Shown here piece by piece: positions 21,814 to 31,408 of a stretch of DNA of 60,729 bases. This stretch comes from Polysphondylium violaceum (lineage: Eukaryota > Evosea > Eumycetozoa > Dictyosteliales > Dictyosteliaceae). The notes beneath the pieces are model-generated. The model ran no database searches. It saw nothing but the letters and a program-made list of their open reading frames with translations, and was not told where the DNA came from. The stretch's first letter is position 1. Each line of letters begins with the position of its first letter. The position numbers and the translations under genes were made by a program. The stretch lies in assembly GCA_000277445.1 (NCBI GenBank), contig AJWJ01000085.1, positions 1-60,729 on the forward strand, in the 5' to 3' direction.

Positions 21814-23550
21814 ATGACAGATGTTGATTCAGGTAGTATGTATATCATTTTCTATTATTTATATATCTTGGCCTATTTAAATTTAGATATATTTAGATAT
21901 TAATTTACAAATATATGACTACTTTGGATAGAAAAAAAACATAGATTTTTTGGGAGATTAAAAGATAAACATAGAGAACATCAACACGAGAAAAAAGGAG
22001 AGGTGCAGATATCGGGACCGACAGGATTTAAGCACGAGTCGCATATAGGGTGGAACAATGAGTCTGGATTTGAAATTAATAATATTCCTCCAGATTGGAT
22101 AAAGTTGTTCAAGGATGCTGGTATCAAGAAAAAGGATCTCAAGGATGCAGAGACTGCCAAATTCATTTTCAGTGTCATTGGACAAAATGTAGATCAACAG
22201 CAAAAGAGTAAAGTGATTTCAGGTCAAGATGTTGGAGGAGCCATTAGTACTGGTGTTCCTTCAAGTGGAAGAGCGAGAGCTCCACCCCCTCCCCCACCAG
22301 GTTCCATTGCATCTAAAAGAGGCCCACCACCACCTCCTCCAGTCGTAGGTCAACCAACACAATATAGCGGTTCAATGAGCGGTGTTAAACCAGTTCCTGG
22401 TGCTCCTAGACAAGAGATTATGAACACCAACACCAACTATGTGTTAGACGAACCTTTGATACCAACTCAAAAATCAGATTATGGATCTCAACCAAGAATT
22501 GTTCCTCAGCAACAACAGCAACAATACACATTTGAAGCACCTCAAACAAATGTTTACACTTATGATCCTTCTAAAGATACAGGTAGAATGCAACAACAAT
22601 CTTATCCAATGCATCCAATTCAACAAATGCAACAACCCGCCCAACCCTCTCAACAAATGCGATCACAACAACCAGCTCAACCACAAATGAGAGTTTCACC
22701 TCAATCACCTCAAGGTCAAGTCCAAAAACAACGTCCTCTACCTCAAAGACCTAGTACTGGTGTATCACCCAAAACTCAACGTCCACTCCCAGCTCAACCA
22801 AATATGAAACCACCTTCCAATGAAAATATGCATCAAGTGGAACAAAGTGATCAACTTAGAAATCAATTGGAACAAAAGTTAAATTTACAAAAACAACATG
22901 TCGATCAAGAGTTGGGTGTAAAACAACAAATGAGACAACCTACTCCACCAACAGCCAAACGTCCAGTACCAGTCCCAGGTCAAGTTAGAAAAGTTCCAAC
23001 TCCCCCAACTCAAAGATCTGCTCCACCCCCCGTTCCAACCCAATCTAGACCACAAATTGTTGTTCCACCACCCCCACCTCCTTTGAGTGAACAGGAGCAA
23101 CACTTTACACCAATTGAACCACTTCCATCCTCACCTCTACCACCTCCACCAGTTGCATCTGCTCCACCACCACCCATGGAACCACTTGAGCAGGTTGAAT
23201 CAATTCCACCAGCCCCTGCTGCTGTCGTTCAACAAGCACCACCAATGGCTCCTGCACCACCAATGGCCCCACCTCCCCCACCCCCTTCATCTGCACCAGC
23301 TTCTGTCCCCCCTGCCGTTCAAAACAATGCTCGTACTGATTTAATGAGCTCCATTCGAGCTTTTGGAAGCAATGGTAATTTAAAAAAAGTAGATCCATCT
23401 CAACCATTACCTCCTTTAAAGGATTTGGAATTGGGTGAATCTGGAAATCGTTCTTTAGCAGACACTCTTGCCGCAGCTATGGCTGAAAGAAGAACTAAAA
23501 TGGTTGAAGAAGTTGACGACGATGACGATGATAGTGATTGGGAACTTTAA
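21814..23550 (+). CDS. WASP-like Arp2/3 activator lacking WH1
   Basis: Exon 1 is 21814-21832 (19 nt) and exon 2 is 21932-23550, giving 545 residues. The N-terminus MTDVDSEKKHRFFGRLKDKH is basic. A CRIB motif follows, ISGPTGFKHESHIGW, with an autoinhibitory-type segment (about 30-90). Next come long Pro/Gln-rich tracts (PPPPPPG, PPPPPPP). A WH2 (ARTDLMSSIRAFG...LKKVD), a central helix (SLADTLAAAMAERRTKM) and an acidic end DDDDDDSDWEL with the terminal Trp complete the VCA module. It should be switched by Rac/Cdc42-type GTPases and activate Arp2/3-driven actin branching. With no WH1/EVH1 domain it resembles the shorter dictyostelid WASPs (WasB/WasC type) rather than WasA. The tiny first exon was placed by splice sites and frame. 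Confidence 0.87.
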
Positions 23551-23904
23551 AATAAATAAACAACAATATTTAATAAATTCAATTTTAATTTTTAACAAAC
23601 AACTTTATATTATTATTTATTAGACTTTATTATTTATTTTTGTAAAAACTATCATAGTATAATCTAACACCAACTTCTACGTCTATTGTTATCAAAATCA
23701 AAATCAATATTGATATCAATGTCAGGGAAAAGAAAAAGAAATCAAAAGACATTAATATTCAATAGAAATAGAAATGATAAAGCTATGTGTTGGAGTTGAT
23801 TTTAATGAAGAACAATCAAAGGTTTATAATTCACGAAAACAATTATGTTTCAAAAATATTGTTTCTTTATTTCTTACTTTACACTTGACAATAAATTATT
23901 TTTA

Positions 23905-23907
<3 letters not shown>

Positions 23908-23996
<89 letters not shown>
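23908..23996. repeat. (TTA)n microsatellite
   Basis: About 30 uninterrupted TTA units lie in the 3' flank of the first F-box-like copy. The corresponding position in copies 2 and 3 has only a few units, so the tract expanded after duplication. Confidence 0.95.
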
Positions 23997-24041
23997 GTTA
24001 TTATTCATTATTATAAATCATATTGCAGCCACCCACTGAGT

Positions 24042-25682
24042 TTATTGATATGCTTTACTTGAGAATTGATAAGACATTAGCATACTTGTTCGTTGAAAGG
24101 TTTTTGGTACATAGTCGATGAGGCATTTTGAGTTTGATGGTTTTGATTCCACAATGACATCTAACAAAGATTTCCATTTATCACTCAATGTATAATTCCA
24201 TGTTACTGGACGAATATAAAGATTTTCTATTGTTGTATTGTTTTGTAATAGAGATGAAATAAAATCTGCATTAATAAATGGGTGTTCAATATCGTCATAA
24301 ATTTCAACAACATTAAAATCCAAGCACAATGTTTTAATTGACCTATTATTTGATAATGAATCCAATAAATCATCTATTAATTGTTGATTCAGTGTCTCTT
24401 CAAAACATTCCTCGCCACATACGCTATTACCAATACTTAGTTCAGTTATCGTAGTATTTGTTTTCAATAATTGTAAACATTCTTTCCATAGTGATCTAGA
24501 ATAATATGGAATACTGCTATTGGAAGGACCATATCTGCCATAGGTACAATATACTTGAGTATCTTCATTAATGTCATCGCCATCGGTTGTATCCATGGTA
24601 TTAAAGTCATAGCTAATTTCTTCATCATCATCATCATCATTATCATTATCATCATCATCATTACTATAATATAATGCTGATAAAAAATGAAATTGAAGTC
24701 TAAATTTAAAAACAGTCAATCTTGTTGATCTAAGGAATCTATAGAGTGAATACAAAGGTATGTAGTCTGAATCAATAACTACACTTTCAAACGAAAGTTT
24801 AGATAGTGAATGAAAAAAGTTAAGATGACTTGCACCATCATCAAAACTATGATCTGAATATAACTCTACTGAATTTGGTCGTAAAAGATTGATCAATTCG
24901 TAGATAAAGTTGAGGGAATTACCATAATCACGATCAATGTCATGGTAAACATAAAAATGTAGAGTTTTAAATTTGAATGTTATTGCTTGAATTTCTATAC
25001 CTCTTTCATAATAAGACTTTATGTTCAAAAAAAAGTTTACATTGATTTCATCTATTCTTTTAAGATTGTTTAAAACTTCTAACTGGGGATAATCAGCAAC
25101 AGATTCGCCATAATCAATGTTACCACTATTAATGACTGTGATGGATCTAAGAGATGTGCATTGATTTATCTTTTCAAAACAATCACCAATATTTCCTAAT
25201 GCAACATTAATGTGTTGAACTGATTCTTTGGTTAATATTTTAAAGTAACTTATCTTTTGTTTCTTGTGTAGCTGTTGTTGTTGTTGTTGTTGACCACCAC
25301 ATGATAAACTTCTTTTCATTAAACATTTATTATCATCATTCTCTCCATCATTTATGTTGGCATTATGACCATCATCATGCCCACAATTGCTATTATTTAA
25401 GATATCATCATTACCATCATCTTCATCATCTTCATCTTCATCTTCATATTCATATTCATATTCATCTTCATATTCATCTTCATCTTCATCATCTTCATCT
25501 TCATCTTCATTACGAAATAAATAGTTTATATGTACATTAGAGTGTGAAACCGTCAGTTCTTTTACTATTAAAAACCATTGTTTATTGACCAAAGCAAAGT
25601 TTGATCCCCAAACAACTGAAAACTCTGAACAGAGAGAGAGTAAACAGACTCTCTGATTGTTGTTCTGTACAAAAATATTCAA
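24042..25682 (-). CDS. F-box-like repeat protein, array copy 1 (altered N-terminus)
   Basis: 546 residues from the Met at 25682. From CSEFSVVWGSNFALVNKQWF onward it aligns with copies 2 and 3. An acidic D/E/Y tract (about residues 57-93) comes next, then a Gln run, then a long region with leucine-rich-repeat-like periodicity (LTELSIGNSVCG; IKTLCLDFN; IENLYI). Unlike the others it lacks the MLSTYLVKQILSHILAESKR start. A relict ATG at 25731 leads into a frame broken after ten or so codons, because bases matching the CAAATACTCTCTCATATT region of the paralogues are missing. The F-box-like helix is thus lost and translation would start at a new Met. It may be a truncated functional variant or an early pseudogene. 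Confidence 0.7.
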   Translation of the reverse strand: MNIFVQNNNQRVCLLSLCSEFSVVWGSNFALVNKQWFLIVKELTVSHSNVHINYLFRNEDEDEDDEDEDEYEDEYEYEYEDEDEDDEDDGNDDILNNSNCGHDDGHNANINDGENDDNKCLMKRSLSCGGQQQQQQQLHKKQKISYFKILTKESVQHINVALGNIGDCFEKINQCTSLRSITVINSGNIDYGESVADYPQLEVLNNLKRIDEINVNFFLNIKSYYERGIEIQAITFKFKTLHFYVYHDIDRDYGNSLNFIYELINLLRPNSVELYSDHSFDDGASHLNFFHSLSKLSFESVVIDSDYIPLYSLYRFLRSTRLTVFKFRLQFHFLSALYYSNDDDDNDNDDDDDEEISYDFNTMDTTDGDDINEDTQVYCTYGRYGPSNSSIPYYSRSLWKECLQLLKTNTTITELSIGNSVCGEECFEETLNQQLIDDLLDSLSNNRSIKTLCLDFNVVEIYDDIEHPFINADFISSLLQNNTTIENLYIRPVTWNYTLSDKWKSLLDVIVESKPSNSKCLIDYVPKTFQRTSMLMSYQFSSKAYQ

Positions 25683-26164
25683 TCAAATCTCGTTTACTCT
25701 CTCTTAGTTTTACCAGATACAACGATACCATTGTAATGAATAATGTTATTAAAAAGGGAGAATTTTGTTATTAACTCTTATAGTGTGAGTATCATACAAG
25801 AAAACTACCACATAGCAATTTGACCACATATTTATAAAAAATTTTGATTTTTTCATGGAACAATTATTCTTGGACCCCGACAAGAATTTTGCTAGATCTA
25901 AGAGATATAAACAACAAAAACAATAACAAAGTCTGAAAGTATAATATTTATAGAAACAATAATGATTTCTAACATTAAACAATAATATAATAAACAATAA
26001 TGTACAGCTATAAAAAAACAAATAAACATAATCTAAACCTTTAAAAAACCTTTGTAGATATTTTATATTTGTATTATCTCCAGATCTAGGAAAGAAAAAC
26101 TATTAAACAAATACTTTGATATTTTTTTTATATAAAAACCTTAACTTTTGAAAAAAAGTTGTTG
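25683..26164. other. Spacer between array units 1 and 2
   Basis: AT-rich DNA carrying the degenerate 5' end of copy 1. A 23-codon plus frame (about 25855-25926, MEQLFLDPDKNFARSKRYK) may be another gene relict but is unassigned. Nothing functional is recognised. Confidence 0.45.
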
Positions 26165-26336
26165 GTGTATCTATCAATAAATATCTTGGACATACATTAG
26201 AAAAGTTCAACGCTCCTATGTCAATCCAAACCAAAGATTATTTGAAGTCTATCAATGAATATGATGGACATAAAATTACTAAAACTATGCTTTTCAAATA
26301 TATCTATGCTTCTTTTTTCTCCAAAAGTAAATTATA
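26165..26336 (+). pseudogene. 3' fragment of a thioester-reductase gene
   Basis: This is near-identical to the last roughly 165 bp of the thioester-reductase gene at 43916-45115 (compare 44950-45115): SINKYLG(H/Y)TL.KFNAPMSI, TKDYLKSINEYDGHKIT and KYIYASFF.KSKL then stop. Only the 3' end is present, with a few substitutions. No upstream domain remains, so it is a dead duplicate fragment trapped in the spacer between F-box-like copies 1 and 2. It has the same coding strand as its parent. Confidence 0.9.
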
Positions 26337-26654
26337 AGAAATATCAAAATCCTTTTTGAACACTAAATTAGACTAAACGCTACTTTTTTAATTCGACTTT
26401 GAAAAGAAAAACAAATCAAAACCATAATATTCAATAGAAATAGTAATGATTTAAAATCGATGTTGGTGTTGATTTTATTGAAGATACAATATCACAGGTT
26501 TATAATTCCCCAAAACAATTATGACCTGTTGCATTGTTTGTTTAAAAATATTGTTTCTTTATTTCTTACTTTACACTTGACAATAAATTATTATTATTAT
26601 TATTATTGTTATTATTCATTATTATATAAACCATATTGCAGCCACTCAGTGAGT

Positions 26655-27260
26655 TTATTGATATGCTTTACTTGAGAATTGATAAGACATTAGCATACTT
26701 GATTGATGAAAGGTTGTTGGTACATAGTCGATGAGGCATTTTGAGTTTGATGGTTTGGATTCCACAATGCGATCTAACAAAGGTTTCCATTTCCTGGTCC
26801 AGTTACTATTCCATCTATAACGATTCCATCCAATTGTCGATGATTTTGGACAAATATAAAGATTTTCTATTGTTGTATTGTTTTGTAATAGAGATGAAAT
26901 AAAATCTGCATTAATAAATGGGTGTTCAATATCGTCATAAATTTCAACAGCATTAAAATCCAAGCACAATGTTTTAATTGACTTATTATTTGATAATGAA
27001 TCCAATAAATCATCTATTAGTTGTTGATTCAGTGTCTCTTCAAAACATTCCTCGCCACATACGCTATTACCAATACTTAGTTCAGTTAGTGTCGTATTTG
27101 TTTTCAATAATTGTAAACATTCTTTCCATAGTGATCTAGAATAATATGGAATACTGCTATTGGAAGGACCATATCTGCCATAGGTACAATATACTTGAGT
27201 ATCTTCATTAATGTCATCGCCATCGATTGTATCCATGGTATTAAAGTCATAGCTAATTTC

Positions 27261-27307
<47 letters not shown>

Positions 27308-28289
27308 TACTATAATATATTGCTGATAAAAAATGAAATTGAAGTCTAAATTTAAAAACAGTCAATCTTGTTGATCTAAGGAATCTATAGAGTGAATACA
27401 AAGGTATGTAATCTGGATCAATAACTACACTTTCAAACGAAAGTTTAGATAGTGAATGAAAAAAGTTAAGATGACTTGCACCATCATCAAAACTATGATC
27501 TGAATATAACTCTACTGAATTTGGTCGTAAAAGATTGATCAATTCGTAGATAAAGTTGAGGGTTTTACGATGACATTGACGATCAATGTCATGGTAAACT
27601 AAAAAATGTAGAGTTTTAAATTTGAATGTTATTGCTTGAATTTCTTTACCTCCTCTTTCACAATAAGAAGATATGTTCAAAAAAAAGTTTACATTGATTT
27701 CATCTATTCTTTTAAGATTGTTTAAAACTTCTAACTCGTGATAATGATAAGCAACAGATTCGCCATTATCAATACTACCACTATTAATGACTGTGATGGA
27801 TCTAAGAGATGTGCATTGATTTATCTTTTCAAAACAATCACCAATATTTCCTAATGCAACATTAATGTGTTGAACTGATTCTTTGGTTAATATTTTAAAG
27901 TCACTTATCTTTTGTTTCTTGTGTAGCTGTTGTTGTTGTTGTTGACCATCACATGATAAACTTCTTTTCATTAAACATTTATTATCATCATTCTTTCCAT
28001 CATTTATGTTGGCATCATGACCATCATCATGCCCACAACTGCTATTATTTAAGATATCATCATTATCATCATCTTCTTCATCATGTTTTAAAAAGTTTAT
28101 ATGTACATTAGAGTGTGAAACCGTCAGTTCTTTTACTATTAAAAACCATTGTTTATTGACCAAAGCAAAGTTTGATCCCCAAACAAATGAAAACTCTGAA
28201 CAACGAGTACAATAATTGTTAATCAAATCTCGTTTACTCTCAGCCAAAATATGAGAGAGTATTTGTTTTACCAGATACGTCGATAACAT
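26655..28289 (-). CDS. F-box-like repeat protein, array copy 2
   Basis: 544 residues starting MLSTYLVKQILSHILAESKR at 28289. Open codons continue upstream to 28391, but that extension has no match in copy 3 and comes from unique flanking DNA, so the shorter start is preferred. An F-box-like N-terminus (LVKQILSHIL...FALVNKQWFLIVKEL) suggests an SCF-type adaptor. The rest has an acidic stretch, a Gln run, LRR-like beta segments and a 15-residue Asp run (about nt 27265-27309). The C-terminus ends MSYQFSSKAYQ as in the other copies. Substrate-receptor function is inference; no cellular role can be read from the sequence. Confidence 0.75.
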
Positions 28290-28322
28290 TACACTGCAAG
28301 GCAAGTAAAAATGAAAACTAAT

Positions 28323-28372
28323 GACCGAAGGAAAAATTTTCATAAAAATTGGAAAATATTTTCCCTTCGGTC
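28323..28372. repeat. Inverted repeat GACCGAAGG/CCTTCGGTC
   Basis: Perfect 9-bp GC-rich arms (28323-28331 and 28364-28372) continue inward as AAAAATTTT/AAAATATTTT, giving a stem near 18 bp with a roughly 12-bp loop. It sits where the 5' flank of copy 2 stops matching copy 3, so it may mark an insertion boundary or a small foldback element. Confidence 0.6.
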
Positions 28373-28440
28373 GAGAAAAATACTGTTGCAAAAAAATAAA
28401 AAGCTTCGCTCATAAAAAAAAAAAATATGAAAATAAAGTA

Positions 28441-28605
28441 ATTTTAGAAGTTCCTTTTTTGGGTGTAATAACATTCTGCGGACAACCAATGTAGGCTTTG
28501 TCTCCAAATACTATTTCATTTTCATCTAGCATACCACCTTTCTCTAGAATATCTTTTTTCTCTGAACTCCCATTCAATTGAATATTTGTTTCATTTTTAA
28601 AAATT
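28441..28605 (-). mobile_element. DDE (DDE_Tnp_4/Harbinger-like) transposase fragment
   Basis: On the minus strand an open stretch of about 53 codons reads NGSSEKKDILEKGGML, then EIVFGDKAYIGCPQNVITP. The GDKAY.G......TPKKG pattern fits the second catalytic Asp region of DDE_Tnp_4 cut-and-paste transposases (PIF/Harbinger relatives), in which LADKGY.G precedes the third acidic residue. Only this internal piece survives, with no terminal repeats seen. It is a plain DNA-transposon remnant inserted in the spacer between array units 2 and 3. The family call is from motif memory. Confidence 0.5.
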
Positions 28606-29345
28606 TAATGTCTATTTACGTCAACTTTGGCATTGTTTATTTTTTTTTAATTAAACATCAAGATGGATTAAAGTGGACCAACGAAAGCTTTTGTTTTAGA
28701 ACTAAACTCTACATCTGAGCAGATACACTTGTTTTAAATGATTACTAAGAGACAAATAGAAGAAAATCTCGATGATAAAATTCTTAAACATTCATCAAGT
28801 ACTATTTCGCCGAGCTATTTCTTTTTATGCTCCTCTCATTAAAACCATATTCGTTATTTTAAATATAATTGTTCTCATTGATGATCCTCCAGAAGACAAG
28901 AATAAATTCGCGTTCAACTTTGTAAACGCCCTCAATAAAGAATTTTGATCGAAAACAATTTATAGACAACAATATCCATTTCCACAAATCTTGATGAACC
29001 ACATCCCACCTAAACTGTCAAAAGTATAAAAATAAATATTGACTTGATCAAATAATGACTTTGATTAAAATATTCCATTCAATAAATTTTGGCCCGTGTC
29101 TGTTTCAAGCTATCAACATCTAACCAACCTTGTTGGGATCATTTCAACCTACCAAGAGCCAACCTCTACCCACCTCTAACAATATCAAAGGTTTAAAATT
29201 TACCAATTAGGATATGTAGCATTGTTTGTTTCAAAAATATTATTTCTTTATTTCTTACTTTACACTTAACAATAATTTATTATTATTGTTATTCATTATT
29301 CATTATTCATTATTTTATAAATCACATTGCAGTCACTCACTGATT
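28606..29345. other. Spacer between array units 2 and 3, with relict coding fragments
   Basis: After the transposase piece, about 28650-28790 resembles the 5' flank of copy 3 (near 31085). Plus-strand snippets (MITKRQIEENLDDKILKHSS at 28738; LIDDPPEDKNKFAFNFVNAL near 28876) look like decayed coding sequence of an unknown gene, split between frames. No intact gene is seen. Confidence 0.4.
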
Positions 29346-30971
29346 TTACTGATATGCTTTACTTGCGAATTGATAAGACATTAGCATACTTGTTTGTCGA
29401 AAGGTTGTTGGTACATAGTCGATGAGGCATTTTGAGCTTGATGGTTTAGATTCCACAATGCGATCTAACAAGGGTTTCCATTTACTAGTCCATTTACTAT
29501 TCCATGTACTACTCCATTTACCATTATTCCATTCATAAGTCGATTCTGGACGAATATAAAGATTTTCTATTGTTGTATTGTTTTGTAATAGAGATGAAAT
29601 AAAGTCTGCATTAATAAATGGGTGTCGTCCAATATCATCATTATGGTCAACAGCATTAAAATCCAAGCACAATGTTTTAATTGACTTATTATTTGATAAT
29701 GAATCCAATAAATCATCTATTAGTTGTTGATTCAGTGTCTCTTTAAAACATCTCTTGCCACATACGCTATTACCAATACTTAGTTCAGTTATCGTAGTAT
29801 TTGTTTTCAATAATTGTAAACATTCTTTCCATAGTGATTTAGAATAATATGGAATACTGCTATTGGAAGGACCATATCTTTTATAGGTACAATATTTTTG
29901 TTTATCTTCATTAATGATGCCTCTGCCATCTGTTGTATCCATGGTAGTAAAGTCAAAGTTAATTTGTTCATCATCCTTCTTATTATATAATGCTGATAAA
30001 AAATGAAATTGAAGTCTAAATTTAAAAACTGTTAATCTTGTTGATCTAAGGAATCTATAGAGTGAATACAAAGGTATGAAGTCTGGGTCCATAACTACAC
30101 TTTGAAATGAAAGTTTAGATAGGGAATGAAGAAAGGAAAGATGACTTGTATCAGGGTCTGATTTAACAGTTGAATAAAACTCTACTGAATTTGGCCGTAA
30201 AAGATTGATCAATCCATAGAGAAAGTTGAAGCATTTACCATAATCATTGTCATAGTTCACAAAAAAATGTAGAGTTTTGAATTTGAATGTTATTGCTTGA
30301 ATTTCTTCACCTTCTGGTTCATTATCAGAAGTTATGTTTAAAAAAAAGTTTACATTGATTTCATCTATTCTTTGAAGATTGTTTAAAACTTCTAACTCGT
30401 CATATGAAAGAACAACAGATTCTCCATAAGAAACAATACCACGATGAACGACTGTAATAGATCTAAGAGATGTGCATTGATTTATCTTTTCAAAACAAAA
30501 ACCAATTTCTTCTAATGCAACATTAATGTGTTGAACTGATTTTTTGGTTAATATTTTAAAGTCACTTATCTTTTGTTTCTTGTGTAGCTGTTGTGGTTGT
30601 TGTTGACCACCACATGATAAACTTCTTTTCATTAAACATTTATTATCATCATTCTTTCCATCATCTATGTTGGCATCATGACCATCATCATGCCCACAAT
30701 TGCTATTATTTAAGATATCATCATCATCATCATCATCGTCATCATCGTCATCATCATCGTCATCATGAAATAGATAGTTTATAGGCACATTAGAGAGTGA
30801 AGCCATCAGCTCTTTTGTTATTAAAAACCATTGTTTATTGACCAAAGCAAAGTTTGATCCCCAAACAAATACAAACTCTGAACAACCAGCACAATAATCA
30901 TTAATCAAATCTCGTTTACTCTCAGCCAAAATATGAGAGAGTATTTGTTTTACCAGATACGTCGATAACAT
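29346..30971 (-). CDS. F-box-like repeat protein, array copy 3
   Basis: 541 residues. The N-terminus MLSTYLVKQILSHILAESKR with FALVNKQWFLITKEL resembles an F-box helix bundle, although I cannot confirm it without a profile search. A 16-residue Asp run follows (about residues 70-85), then GGQQQPQQLHKKQKISDFKI and about 380 residues of LRR-like beta-strand/helix alternation. Compared with copy 2 it has a shorter second acidic tract (KKDDEQ) and extra Trp/Ser repeats near the C-terminus (EWNNGKWSSTWNSKWTSKWK). This appears to be the most intact member of the array. Confidence 0.75.
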   Translation of the reverse strand: MLSTYLVKQILSHILAESKRDLINDYCAGCSEFVFVWGSNFALVNKQWFLITKELMASLSNVPINYLFHDDDDDDDDDDDDDDDDILNNSNCGHDDGHDANIDDGKNDDNKCLMKRSLSCGGQQQPQQLHKKQKISDFKILTKKSVQHINVALEEIGFCFEKINQCTSLRSITVVHRGIVSYGESVVLSYDELEVLNNLQRIDEINVNFFLNITSDNEPEGEEIQAITFKFKTLHFFVNYDNDYGKCFNFLYGLINLLRPNSVEFYSTVKSDPDTSHLSFLHSLSKLSFQSVVMDPDFIPLYSLYRFLRSTRLTVFKFRLQFHFLSALYNKKDDEQINFDFTTMDTTDGRGIINEDKQKYCTYKRYGPSNSSIPYYSKSLWKECLQLLKTNTTITELSIGNSVCGKRCFKETLNQQLIDDLLDSLSNNKSIKTLCLDFNAVDHNDDIGRHPFINADFISSLLQNNTTIENLYIRPESTYEWNNGKWSSTWNSKWTSKWKPLLDRIVESKPSSSKCLIDYVPTTFRQTSMLMSYQFASKAYQ

Positions 30972-31408
30972 TATATGAAAACTAAATGTTATTAAAAAGG
31001 GAGAATCTTTTCATTAACCTTTAAAGTAAAAATTCATTTTTTATTTTTCATTTTTATTATAAATCAAATGGATATTTTTTTTAAACATCACGATGGGAAA
31101 AAAGTGGACCAAAGATTTGGTTAAAGGAAATTCCGACAAAAAAATCATCTCTTGATGATTTTATGCTGATAAATTTTAAATTGAAAATCCAAACCAATCA
31201 ATAAAAAAGTCTCATGAATCCTCCATATATGGAAGTTTGATTTTTTTCATAGAAAAACACTTTGTATGATCTTTTTTTTCCCTTTTCTTTTTTTTTTTTT
31301 TTTTTTTTTTTTCTATTTTTTCAAATTTTTTTGATCTTTTCATTTTTTTTAATTTACGGATTCGATCAGATTTACCCTTATTTACAGACACATATACACA
31401 TACACACA
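30972..31408. other. Intergenic, divergent flanks
   Basis: The left part matches the 5' flank of array copy 2 in places (near 31085). The right part is a T-rich tract (31269-31350) in front of the CHRAC1-like gene. That tract is open in frame with the gene, but it is leader, not protein. Confidence 0.55.

Larger units (their letters stand above)
23735..31010. repeat. Tandem segmental duplication array (three units)
   Basis: Three repeats each carry a minus-strand F-box-like gene with similar 3' flanks. The flank text (TTGTTTCTTTATTTCTTACT, then a TTA-rich stretch and GCAGCCAC.CA.TGA) recurs at about 23855-24040, 26545-26655 and 29235-29345. A 5' flank text (AAACATCA.GATGG..AAAGTGGACCAA) is shared at about 28655 and 31085. 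Spacers differ: a thioester-reductase fragment lies between units 1 and 2, a transposase fragment between units 2 and 3. High nucleotide identity across the genes indicates recent duplication. Confidence 0.8.

Noticed and set aside
26460-26675. 71-codon plus-strand frame in the array flank
   Set aside because: It corresponds to the repeated 3' flank of the F-box-like genes with TTA-derived Tyr runs, not a protein.
28290-28391. Upstream extension of F-box-like copy 2
   Set aside because: It is absent from copy 3, derives from non-homologous flank containing the foldback, and the shared MLSTYLVKQ start is downstream.
31262-31408. N-terminal extension of the CHRAC1-like protein from a T-run
   Set aside because: It encodes only a Phe-rich run from a homopolymer leader. 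The Met at 31409 follows a typical CA-rich leader and starts the acidic arm.
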